This document shows, in pieces, positions 57,240 to 64,000 of a stretch of 64,000 nt of DNA. The translations under genes were made by a program, and so were the position numbers. The notes beneath the pieces were generated by a model. The model was not told the origin of the DNA and ran no database searches. It worked only from the letters and a program-made list of their open reading frames with translations. The DNA lies in assembly GCF_039830135.1 (NCBI RefSeq), contig NZ_CP156081.1, forward strand, positions 854,001-918,000. The letters are read 5' to 3'. The stretch's first letter is position 1, and the number at the start of each line of letters is the position of its first letter. Origin of the DNA: Defluviimonas sp. SAOS-178_SWC. Lineage in GTDB: Bacteria; Pseudomonadota; Alphaproteobacteria; Rhodobacterales; Rhodobacteraceae.

Positions 57240-58487
57240 TCACCCCAGCAACAGGATCTGGACATCCGCGACATTGGTTCCGGTCGCGCCGGTGACCAAC
57301 AGATCGCCCGCCAGTTTCAGGGCCGCGTGACTGTCGTTGTTCGAAAGGAGCCCTTCGGGAGAGCCGCCCGCCGCGCGGATGCGCTCCGTGGTGCCGGCAT
57401 CGACGATGCCGCCGGCGGCGTCGGTCGGGCCGTCGCGGCCATCGGTTCCGCCGGAGAGGAAGACCCAATCCCGGCCGAGGTCCGGCATGGTCATGGCCAC
57501 GCGCAAGGCAAGCTCCTGGTTACGGCCGCCGAGGCCGGACCCCTTGAGCGTCACCGTCGTTTCGCCGCCGAAGATCAGGCGGGCCGGGTGGCCTTTCCGG
57601 GCAGCCGTCGCGGCGGCCACGATCGACGTGGCGGCCCCGGACACGTCGCCGGTCAGATGGTCGTTCACGATGACCGCGTCGGGACCGGCGGCAGCGACCA
57701 TCGCTTCAAGGCTTTTCCGGTTCGATCCGATGAGCAGGTTATGCGCCGCGGGCAGCGGTTCTTCGGCCGCGTCGCTGGTGAGGAGCGCCTGCGCCGGCTC
57801 CGGCAAGCGGGGCCAGAGGCCGCGCGTTTGCAGCAGATCGCGGGCCTCCTGCCGGGTGCCGATGGGCGCGACCGTCGGTCCCGACGCGACGACGCGAAGA
57901 TCGTCGCCGACCACGTCCGAGAGAATGTAGGCGGTTACCGGCGCCGGGGCGGCGCGGCGCAGGAATCCGCCGCCTTTCAGGCGCGACAGATGCTGACGCA
58001 CGAGATTGATTTCGGTGATCTCGAATCCGTTTGCCAGAAGCAGGCGATTGACCTCGGCCTTGTCGGCAAGCGTCTGGGTGCCGGCCGGCGCGGGCAAGAG
58101 CGCCGATCCGCCGCCGGAGATCAGGGCGATGACCCGGTCGGCGGCGGTGGCGGACGTCAGCATCCGCTCCACCGCCTCGGCGGCGCGGATGCCGTTCTCG
58201 TCGGGCACGGGGTGACCAGCGGCGAAGACCGTCGCGCCGGGCAGGTCGCGGGCGTTCTCGTAGTTCGTGACCACGATCATGTGATAGGGGACGCCCTCCA
58301 GATGCTCCTTGAGGAGGGTCGCCATCGGAATCGCGGCCTTGCCCAGCGCGATGACATGCAGGACGCCCCCCGGCCCGGGGCGCGGCAGGGGCGCTTTCGC
58401 GAGCGCCGCCTGAAGCGCCTGAGCGGGATCCGCGGCAAGGCAAGCGACCGCAAAGAGCTCCCTCGCCTTGTCGCGTAAGGTGGTCAA
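57240..58487 (-). CDS. gck: Glycerate 2-kinase (GckA/TtuD, MOFRL family)
   Basis: 415 residues. It phosphorylates D-glycerate to 2-phosphoglycerate, the exit step from the serine cycle. The N-terminal GckA domain has ALGKAAIPMATLLKEHL, GHPVPDENGIRAAEAV and LISGGGSALLPAPAG. The C-terminal MOFRL part has FGGETTVTLKGSGLGGRNQELAL and FLSGGTDGRDGPTDAAGG. It starts four bases after the malyl-CoA lyase stop. In other lineages such proteins are annotated hydroxypyruvate reductase (TtuD), but kinase fits this locus. Confidence 0.92.
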   Translation of the reverse strand: MTTLRDKARELFAVACLAADPAQALQAALAKAPLPRPGPGGVLHVIALGKAAIPMATLLKEHLEGVPYHMIVVTNYENARDLPGATVFAAGHPVPDENGIRAAEAVERMLTSATAADRVIALISGGGSALLPAPAGTQTLADKAEVNRLLLANGFEITEINLVRQHLSRLKGGGFLRRAAPAPVTAYILSDVVGDDLRVVASGPTVAPIGTRQEARDLLQTRGLWPRLPEPAQALLTSDAAEEPLPAAHNLLIGSNRKSLEAMVAAAGPDAVIVNDHLTGDVSGAATSIVAAATAARKGHPARLIFGGETTVTLKGSGLGGRNQELALRVAMTMPDLGRDWVFLSGGTDGRDGPTDAAGGIVDAGTTERIRAAGGSPEGLLSNNDSHAALKLAGDLLVTGATGTNVADVQILLLG

Positions 58488-58491
58488 TCGT

Positions 58492-59469
58492 TCAGCCCTC
58501 CGAAATCTGCCGCGCCTTCTCGACCAGGACTTCGGCCTGGCGAATGGACGCGTAATCGATGAGGCGGCCGTCGAGGGACACGGCCCCTTTGCCTTCGGCC
58601 GCCGCTTGTTCCATGGCCTTGAGGATCCTCTGTGCCTTCGTGACCTCGGCCTCCGACGGGCTCATGACCTCGTTGGCGAGCGCGATCTGCGACGGGTGGA
58701 TGGCCCATTTGCCCTCGCACCCCAGAACGGCGGCCCGTTTCGCGGCGGCGCGGTAGCCGTCGGGGTCCGAAAAATCGCCGAACGGCCCGTCGACCGGGCG
58801 CAAGCCGTTGGCGCGGGCGGCGACGACCATCCGGGCCAGCGCATAGTGCCACATGTCGCCCCAGTGGACCGCGCGGCTGCCATCCTCGGCCGCGTCGGTC
58901 AGGACCGAGTAATCGGGGTTCACGCCGCCGATGATCGTGGTGCGGGCGCGGGTGGAGGCGGCATAGTCGGCGACGCCGAAATGCAGGCTTTCGTTGCGCT
59001 TCGATGCGCCGGCGATTTCCGAGACGTTCTGCATGCCGAGCGCCGTCTCGATGATGTGCTCGAAGCCGATGCGCTTCTTGTAGCCCCTGGCGTCCTCGAT
59101 CTGCGTGACCAGCATGTCGACGGCATAGACGTCGGCGGCGGTTCCGACCTTCGGGATCATGATCAGGTCGAGTCGCTCGCCGGCCTGTTCGACCACGTCG
59201 ACGACGTCGCGATACATGTAGTGCGTGTCCAGCCCGTTGATTCGCACCGACATCGTTTTGCGGCCCCAGTCGATCTCGTTCAGGGCCTTGATGATGTTCT
59301 TGCGCGCCTGCGCCTTGTCGTCCGGCGCGACCGCGTCCTCGAGATCGAGAAAGATCACATCCGCTTCGGATTGCGCTGCTTTTTCAAACATTTGCGGCGC
59401 GCTGCCGGGAACGGCGAGTTCGCTGCGGTTCAGTCGGGCCGGGGCCTGCTGGATGACGTGGAAGGACAT
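58492..59469 (-). CDS. mclA: L-malyl-CoA lyase, serine-cycle type
   Basis: 325 residues. It splits malyl-CoA into acetyl-CoA and glyoxylate. The sequence is recalled as very close to the Methylobacterium enzyme along its length (RLNRSELAVPGS, DVIFLDLEDAVAPDDK, VRINGLDTHYMYRDVVDVVE, FGVADYAASTRARTT, GLRPVDGPFGDFSDPDG, KWAIHPSQI). The active-site Asp/Glu and the CoA-binding Arg segments are intact. AAGGAG precedes the ATG. It is first in a two-gene unit with glycerate kinase. Confidence 0.95.
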   Translation of the reverse strand: MSFHVIQQAPARLNRSELAVPGSAPQMFEKAAQSEADVIFLDLEDAVAPDDKAQARKNIIKALNEIDWGRKTMSVRINGLDTHYMYRDVVDVVEQAGERLDLIMIPKVGTAADVYAVDMLVTQIEDARGYKKRIGFEHIIETALGMQNVSEIAGASKRNESLHFGVADYAASTRARTTIIGGVNPDYSVLTDAAEDGSRAVHWGDMWHYALARMVVAARANGLRPVDGPFGDFSDPDGYRAAAKRAAVLGCEGKWAIHPSQIALANEVMSPSEAEVTKAQRILKAMEQAAAEGKGAVSLDGRLIDYASIRQAEVLVEKARQISEG

Positions 59470-59577
59470 CTGAACGCTCCTTGCGTTGGGGGTGTCGGGA
59501 CTGGCTACAAGCCATCGGCGAAAGCGACGTTTCCAGTCAAGAATAAAATTTTCATGACGCTCCGGCGCTCCGGACCT

Positions 59578-60225
59578 TCAGAAATCCCCTCTCGACGCCC
59601 GGTTGGCATAGTAGAAGGCAATGGCCTGTGTCCGGTTCTTCACCGACAGTTTTTCGAACAAGTTCGACAGATGGAACTTGACCGTGTTCGTGCTGATGTC
59701 GAATTCCCTGGACAGTTCGCGGTTGGTCAGGCCCTTCGACAGGGCCTCCAACAGCGCCCGCTCGCGCCGCGACAGTTGCTCGATCGGGTCCTGCTGCAGC
59801 TTGCGCACGTCGAGGAAGGGGAAGACCATCTGCCCCTTGGCGACCGAAAGACAGGTTTCCAGAAGCCGCTCCACCGATCCGGACCGCGCGGCAAAGCCCG
59901 CCGCGCCGGCGGACATCGCCTTGCGAGGGGTGTCCGAGCTTTCGTCGCCATAGACCACGAGGCGCGGCGCGTTCGGATGTTCGCGCAGCACCTCGATCAG
60001 CTTGGCGCCGCCGAGGGCGGGCAGGTTCCAGTCGATCACGCCCACCTGGACCGGCATCCGCATCACCGTGCCAAGGAAGCCCTCGGCCGTCGCGGACGTG
60101 GCGACGAGAGAGAATCGGGCATCCTTGCCGACAATCTCGGACATCGCCGTCAGCACCAGCGGATTGCTGTCCGCTAACATGACGGTCACGGGCAATTCCC
60201 CGATATTTTGCATCGCTTTCGGCAC
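59578..60225 (-). CDS. LuxR-type response regulator with incomplete receiver
   Basis: 215 residues. The receiver keeps the phospho-acceptor Asp65 (VGVIDWNLP) and one upstream acid (Asp19), but the switch Thr/Ser position reads VYGDES and the conserved Lys region reads FAARSGS, with no Lys. The C-terminal HTH is a clean GerE/LuxR domain (LSRRERALLEALSKGLTNRELSREFDISTNTVKFHLSNLFEKL). No kinase gene is adjacent. Lying between the two divergent serine-cycle operons, it is the probable local regulator (inference). Confidence 0.88.
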   Translation of the reverse strand: MPKAMQNIGELPVTVMLADSNPLVLTAMSEIVGKDARFSLVATSATAEGFLGTVMRMPVQVGVIDWNLPALGGAKLIEVLREHPNAPRLVVYGDESSDTPRKAMSAGAAGFAARSGSVERLLETCLSVAKGQMVFPFLDVRKLQQDPIEQLSRRERALLEALSKGLTNRELSREFDISTNTVKFHLSNLFEKLSVKNRTQAIAFYYANRASRGDF

Positions 60226-60555
60226 GGTTTTCCCTAAATACTACCCATATTGGCAGGGTGTTTCATCGTATACAATGGCATATCAACCTCTTTGGATAGG
60301 TTTTTACCAATCCAAATAGATGCCCAAAAGCAGGATATAGGAATATTGCGGGATTTGTCGATCACGGTTTTCATCAGACACAGGAAAGTTGATCGCAGGG
60401 AAACGTGAGGGCGATCGGACTTGATCTGACCGATGTGCTGTCGGGGTACCCTGCGACCCGGCTTCCTCCTTCGGGGCATCCGTCGGCCTGCCGTGGCAGG
60501 CCGTCCGGTCCGTCCGGAAGGTGAGATTGACCCTTGAGCGAGGCACGGCTGACAG
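60226..60555. promoter_or_regulatory. Divergent control region of the serine-cycle locus
   Basis: 330 bp without a gene. The first 140 bases are markedly AT-rich and hold a 26-bp palindrome at 60291-60316: arm TTTGGATAGGT, TTTT centre, arm ACCAATCCAAA, with one mismatch. It lies about 65 bases from the regulator start and 240 from the aminotransferase start. A purine-rich GC segment precedes the aminotransferase gene. It is a likely operator or activator site. Confidence 0.65.
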
Positions 60556-61803
60556 ATGAGCGATATCCGAATTTTCCCGCAACTTGAGATTCCGGAAACG
60601 CTGGCCGCCGGGCCCGGCCCGGGCAATACCGATGCGCGGGTGCTTGCCAGCTTCGCCAATGCGGGCCTTGCCGACCACATGCAGGCCGATGTCCTGCGCG
60701 GCATGGTCGAGGCCAAGGAGATGCTGCGCATCGTCTGGGGCACGAAGAACGTCTACACGTTCGGCGTCGGCGGCACCGGGTTCAGCGGGCTCGACTGCCT
60801 GTTCAGCGCCATCCTGCCGGGTGACGAGGTCGTCGCCTTCACCAACGGCACGTTCAGCGGGATCGACGGGCTGACCATCCGCATGAAGGCATCGAGCCGC
60901 GAGGACCTGCGCGCCAATCCGCTCGACCCCAAGCCCGCGAATGTGACGATGGTCGTGGTCCCGCACGGGCAGTCGGTCACCGCCGAGGTGATCGAGCCGG
61001 CCCTTGCCGGCAAAAAGCCGAAATGGGCCTTCATGGCGCATTGGGAAACCGGATCCGGCCGGATCAACGACCTGCGCGCCTTCTCCGATGCCTGCGAGCG
61101 TCACGGCGTGCTCGGGCTGGTCGATGCGGTGTCCTCCCTCGGGATCGAGGATTTCGACATCGACGACTATCCCGGTGTCGTCGGCTGGGCGTCCTGCCCG
61201 CAGAAGGGCGTTCTCTGCCTGCCGCTGACCTATGCGCCAGTGAGCTTTTCGGACCGTTACATTGACGAGGTCAAGGCCAATGGTTGCTACAGCTACGTCC
61301 ACCATCCGCTTCTGGAAGCGCGCCATTGGGGCATCGCCGACGGCAAGGACGTGCCGGCGGGCAGCTATCACCGGACCCATTCGGGCTATGCCGTCGCCGC
61401 CTTCCACGAGGCGCTTCGCATCAACCTCCAGCACGGCAAGGCGCAGAAGGCCCGCGATTACGCGCATCACGAACGCGCGCTGCGCGAGGCGGTATCCGCG
61501 ATGGGCTGCGAGGTGACGTCGAACATGACGAGCCTCGTCGTCCTCAACCTTCCCCCCGCGCTCGCCGGGCGCGAGAAGGAGCTGGTGCAGGCCTGCCGCG
61601 CCAAGGGCTTCGGCATCTGGCCGACCCTGTCGGAGCCGGTGCAGGTGCGCATCGGCATCCTCAACCAGCTCTCCGAAGCGGCCATCACCGACATCGTGAT
61701 CCGCTTCGCGACCGCGATGAACGAGATGGGGGCGGGGTTGGATATCGCCGCGATCAGGGAGGTTCTGCGCGGCTCCTATGAGAACCTGATGGCCGCCGAA
61801 TAA
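60556..61803 (+). CDS. Class V aminotransferase, probable serine-glyoxylate aminotransferase
   Basis: 415 residues of fold-type I. The PLP lysine is about Lys217 (SCPQKGVLCLP), with the cofactor Asp190 (LVDAVSSLGIEDF) and phosphate-site VGGTGFSGLD. It starts with a glyoxylate-aminotransferase-like AAGPGPGNTDARVL. The sequence is far from the Methylobacterium SgaA I recall, and closer to general alanine/serine-glyoxylate enzymes. Position before mtkAB and a reductase supports transfer from serine to glyoxylate, giving hydroxypyruvate and glycine. Substrate is inferred. Confidence 0.8.
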   Translation: MSDIRIFPQLEIPETLAAGPGPGNTDARVLASFANAGLADHMQADVLRGMVEAKEMLRIVWGTKNVYTFGVGGTGFSGLDCLFSAILPGDEVVAFTNGTFSGIDGLTIRMKASSREDLRANPLDPKPANVTMVVVPHGQSVTAEVIEPALAGKKPKWAFMAHWETGSGRINDLRAFSDACERHGVLGLVDAVSSLGIEDFDIDDYPGVVGWASCPQKGVLCLPLTYAPVSFSDRYIDEVKANGCYSYVHHPLLEARHWGIADGKDVPAGSYHRTHSGYAVAAFHEALRINLQHGKAQKARDYAHHERALREAVSAMGCEVTSNMTSLVVLNLPPALAGREKELVQACRAKGFGIWPTLSEPVQVRIGILNQLSEAAITDIVIRFATAMNEMGAGLDIAAIREVLRGSYENLMAAE

Positions 61804-61824
61804 CTGAGGAAACGGGAGGCGACG

Positions 61825-63021
61825 ATGGACATACATGAATACCAGGCCAAGGAAATCCTCGGCAGGTTCGGCGTGGACGTACCGCAGGGCGGGCTGGCCT
61901 ACAGCCCCGAACAGGCGGCCTACCGGGCCCGCGAGCTTGGCGGCAACCGCTGGATCGTCAAGGCGCAGGTCCATGCCGGCGGGCGCGGCAAGGCCGGCGG
62001 CGTGAAGCTGTGCAATTCGGAGCACGAGATTCAGGACGCCACGAACGAGATGTTCGGCCGCAAGCTCGTGACCCATCAGACCGGGCCGGAGGGCAAGGGC
62101 ATCTACCGCGTCTATGTCGAGAATGCGGTAGACTTCACCCGCGAGATCTACCTCGGCTTCGTGCTTGACCGGACCTCGCAGCGGGTGATGATCGTCGCCT
62201 CCTCCGAAGGCGGGATGGAGATCGAGGAGATCTCCGCGACGCGACCCGACTCGATCGTGCGCTCGACGGTGGAGCCGGCGGTGGGCCTTCAGGATTTCCA
62301 GGCCCGCGAGATCGCCTTCGCCCTCGGCATTCCCGCCGCGCTGACCCAGCAGATGGTCCGCACCCTGACGGGTTGCTACCGGGCGTTCCGGGAACTTGAC
62401 GCGACGATGGTGGAGATCAACCCGCTGGTGATCACCGCCGACAACCGCATCCTCGCGCTCGACGCCAAGATGACCTTCGACGGCAACGCGCTCTTCCGGC
62501 ATCCGCATGTCTCGGAACTGCGCGACAAGAGCCAGGAGGACCCGCGCGAGGCGCGCGCCGCCGACCGCGGCCTTGCCTATATCGGCCTGACCGGGAACAT
62601 CGGCTGCATCGTCAACGGCGCCGGTCTCGCGATGGCGACGATGGACACGATCAAGCTCGCCGGGGGCGAGCCTGCGAACTTCCTCGACATCGGCGGCGGC
62701 GCAACGCCGGAGCGCGTGGCGAAGGCGTTCCGCCTCGTCATGTCCGACGAAAACGTGCAGGCGATCCTCGTCAACATCTTCGCCGGCATCAACCGCTGCG
62801 ACTGGGTGGCGGAGGGCGTCGTGCAGGCGCTGACGGCCAACCCCGTCGACGTGCCCGTCATCGTCCGGCTTGCCGGCACGAACGTGGAAGAGGGGCAGAA
62901 GATCCTCGCGAGGTCGGGTCTTCCGATCATCCGCGCGGGCTCGCTCATGGAAGCGGCCGAGCGGGCCGTCATGGCCTGGAAGAACGACCAGAAACAGAAC
63001 ACCAAGATGAGGGCGGTCTGA
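61825..63021 (+). CDS. mtkA: Malate-CoA ligase beta subunit (malate thiokinase)
   Basis: 398 residues, ATP-grasp subunit of the enzyme that makes malyl-CoA for the lyase. [67 protein letters not shown] and [30 protein letters not shown] are typical. It resembles SucC but has the MtkA-type [22 protein letters not shown] and the lyase context. Its stop overlaps mtkB by one base. Confidence 0.94.
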   Translation: MDIHEYQAKEILGRFGVDVPQGGLAYSPEQAAYRARELGGNRWIVKAQVHAGGRGKAGGVKLCNSEHEIQDATNEMFGRKLVTHQTGPEGKGIYRVYVENAVDFTREIYLGFVLDRTSQRVMIVASSEGGMEIEEISATRPDSIVRSTVEPAVGLQDFQAREIAFALGIPAALTQQMVRTLTGCYRAFRELDATMVEINPLVITADNRILALDAKMTFDGNALFRHPHVSELRDKSQEDPREARAADRGLAYIGLTGNIGCIVNGAGLAMATMDTIKLAGGEPANFLDIGGGATPERVAKAFRLVMSDENVQAILVNIFAGINRCDWVAEGVVQALTANPVDVPVIVRLAGTNVEEGQKILARSGLPIIRAGSLMEAAERAVMAWKNDQKQNTKMRAV

Positions 63022-63914
63022 TGAGCATATTTCTCGACAGGGACAGCCGTGTCATCGTGCAGGGCATCACCGGCCGGATGGCGCAGTTCCACACCAAGGA
63101 GATGCTGGATTACGGCACCAATGTCGTCGCCGGCGTCGTGCCCGGCAAGGGCGGAGAGACGGTGTTCGGCGTGCCGGTCTTCGATACCGTGAAGCAGGCG
63201 GTCGAGGCGACCGGCGCCGATGCGAGCCTTGTCTTCGTCCCGCCGCCCTTCGCGGCAGACAGCATCATGGAAGCGGCCGACGGTGGCATCCGCTACTGCG
63301 TCTGTATCACCGACGGCATCCCAGCGCAGGACATGATCCGGGTGAAGCGCTACATGATGCGCTACCCGCGCGAGCGCAGGATGGTCTTGACCGGGCCGAA
63401 CTGCGCCGGCACGATCAGCCCGGGCAAGGCGCTTCTGGGCATCATGCCGGGGCATATCTACCTGCCCGGCCATGTCGGGATCGTGGGGCGTTCGGGCACA
63501 CTTGGCTACGAGGCGGCGCAACAGCTCAAGGATCTCGGCATCGGCGTGTCGACCTCGGTCGGCATCGGCGGCGATCCGATCAATGGCTCGTCCTTCCGCG
63601 ATATCCTCGAACGGTTCGAAGCCGATCCCGAAACCCATGTCGTGTGCATGATCGGCGAGATCGGCGGCCCGCAGGAAGCCGAAGCCGCCGCCTATATCCA
63701 GGAGCATATGACCAAGCCCGTGATCGCCTATATCGCCGGTCTGACCGCGCCGAAGGGCCGCACCATGGGTCACGCCGGGGCGATCATCTCGGCCTTCGGT
63801 GAAAGTGCTTCGGAAAAGGTGGAAATCCTGACCGCCGCCGGCGTCACCGTCGCCGAGAACCCATCGGTCATCGGTGAGACCGTCGCAAGGGTCTTGACCC
63901 GCAAGGCCGCGTAA
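63021..63914 (+). CDS. mtkB: Malate-CoA ligase alpha subunit (malate thiokinase)
   Basis: 297 residues. The CoA-binding Rossmann domain ([35 protein letters not shown]) and the phosphohistidine at about His251 ([15 protein letters not shown]) mark the succinyl/malyl-CoA synthetase alpha family. It starts inside the mtkA stop (TGATG). With MtkA it converts malate, CoA and ATP to malyl-CoA. Confidence 0.94.
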   Translation: MSIFLDRDSRVIVQGITGRMAQFHTKEMLDYGTNVVAGVVPGKGGETVFGVPVFDTVKQAVEATGADASLVFVPPPFAADSIMEAADGGIRYCVCITDGIPAQDMIRVKRYMMRYPRERRMVLTGPNCAGTISPGKALLGIMPGHIYLPGHVGIVGRSGTLGYEAAQQLKDLGIGVSTSVGIGGDPINGSSFRDILERFEADPETHVVCMIGEIGGPQEAEAAAYIQEHMTKPVIAYIAGLTAPKGRTMGHAGAIISAFGESASEKVEILTAAGVTVAENPSVIGETVARVLTRKAA

Positions 63915-63926
63915 GGGGAGGGGGCA

Positions 63927-64000
63927 ATGGCGAAACCCAAAGTGCTCCTGACCCGGCGCTGGCCGGAATCGGTCGAGGCGCGGATGGCCGAGGTCTTCGA
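63927..64000 (+). CDS. Probable hydroxypyruvate/glyoxylate reductase (5' end only)
   Basis: Twenty-four codons are visible, beginning MAKPKVLLTRRWPESVEARM, the usual opening of NAD(P)-dependent D-2-hydroxyacid dehydrogenases of the glyoxylate reductase group. GGGGAGGGGGC precedes the ATG, and the gene is 12 bases after mtkB. It would reduce hydroxypyruvate to glycerate, feeding the glycerate kinase. The rest lies beyond the window. Confidence 0.7.
   Translation, partial: MAKPKVLLTRRWPESVEARMAEVF

Noticed and set aside
60304..62508. A 734-codon antisense frame over the aminotransferase and mtkA
   Set aside because: Antisense shadow with no recognisable domain, opposite two confident genes.

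Overview
The window is a high-GC alphaproteobacterial chromosome segment that reads as Rhodobacterales (Rhodobacteraceae/Paracoccaceae). The evidence is the gene order tRNA-Trp, secE, nusG, rplKA, rplJL, rpoBC, then the str, S10, spc and alpha ribosomal operons with adk between secY and rpsM and no rpsD before rpoA. An A/E-rich tail on L3, a Cys4 adenylate kinase, a LuxR/LuxI pair and the protein sequences themselves agree. Genus cannot be fixed from the sequence alone.

Layout. 1-10.5 kb is mixed metabolism, mostly on the minus strand: electron transfer flavoprotein (etfA partial, etfB), a PduO-type cobalamin adenosyltransferase with a HIG1-like membrane protein, an SDR, parC (plus strand), a TetR regulator with an exported AhpD-like protein, a PiuC/YbiX-like dioxygenase with an unrecognised exported protein, and a cytochrome P450. 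10.8-25.3 kb holds tuf copy 1, tRNA-Trp, secE-nusG, rplK-rplA-rplJ-rplL and rpoB-rpoC. 25.5-29.7 kb holds a DMT exporter and a four-gene, tightly overlapping membrane-glycolipid set (GT2, LABN protein, GT39, PAP2 phosphatase). 29.7-53.3 kb is the giant ribosomal protein cluster with fusA and tuf copy 2. It is interrupted twice. Between rplP and rpmC lie a methyltransferase, a putative 2OG oxygenase and a small hypothetical gene. Between rpmD and rplO lie a GFA-domain protein, a 49-residue ORF and a MarC-family protein. 53.4-56.3 kb holds luxR, luxI and rarA. 56.3-57.2 kb is a scar of mobile DNA. 57.2-64 kb is a serine-cycle C1 assimilation locus: glycerate 2-kinase and malyl-CoA lyase run one way, and class V aminotransferase, mtkA, mtkB and a probable hydroxypyruvate reductase run the other. 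A response-regulator-like gene sits between them.

How the parts fit. The ribosomal cluster is cut by strong terminators and restarted by promoters that share one design (TTGNNN, 17 bp, TATNNN) at secE, rpsL, rpmC and rplO, so the inserted genes need not disturb r-protein expression. The serine-cycle genes form one divergent regulon whose control region carries a 26-bp AT-rich palindrome. The most interesting observations are: three copies of one operator motif around the AhpD-like promoter next to a TetR gene; a diverged second copy of the rplP 3' end plus terminator flanking the methyltransferase insertion; the putative oxygenase embedded beside rplP (L16); the 49-residue ORF; and the serine-cycle palindrome. 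No CRISPR array, prophage or complete transposon was seen.
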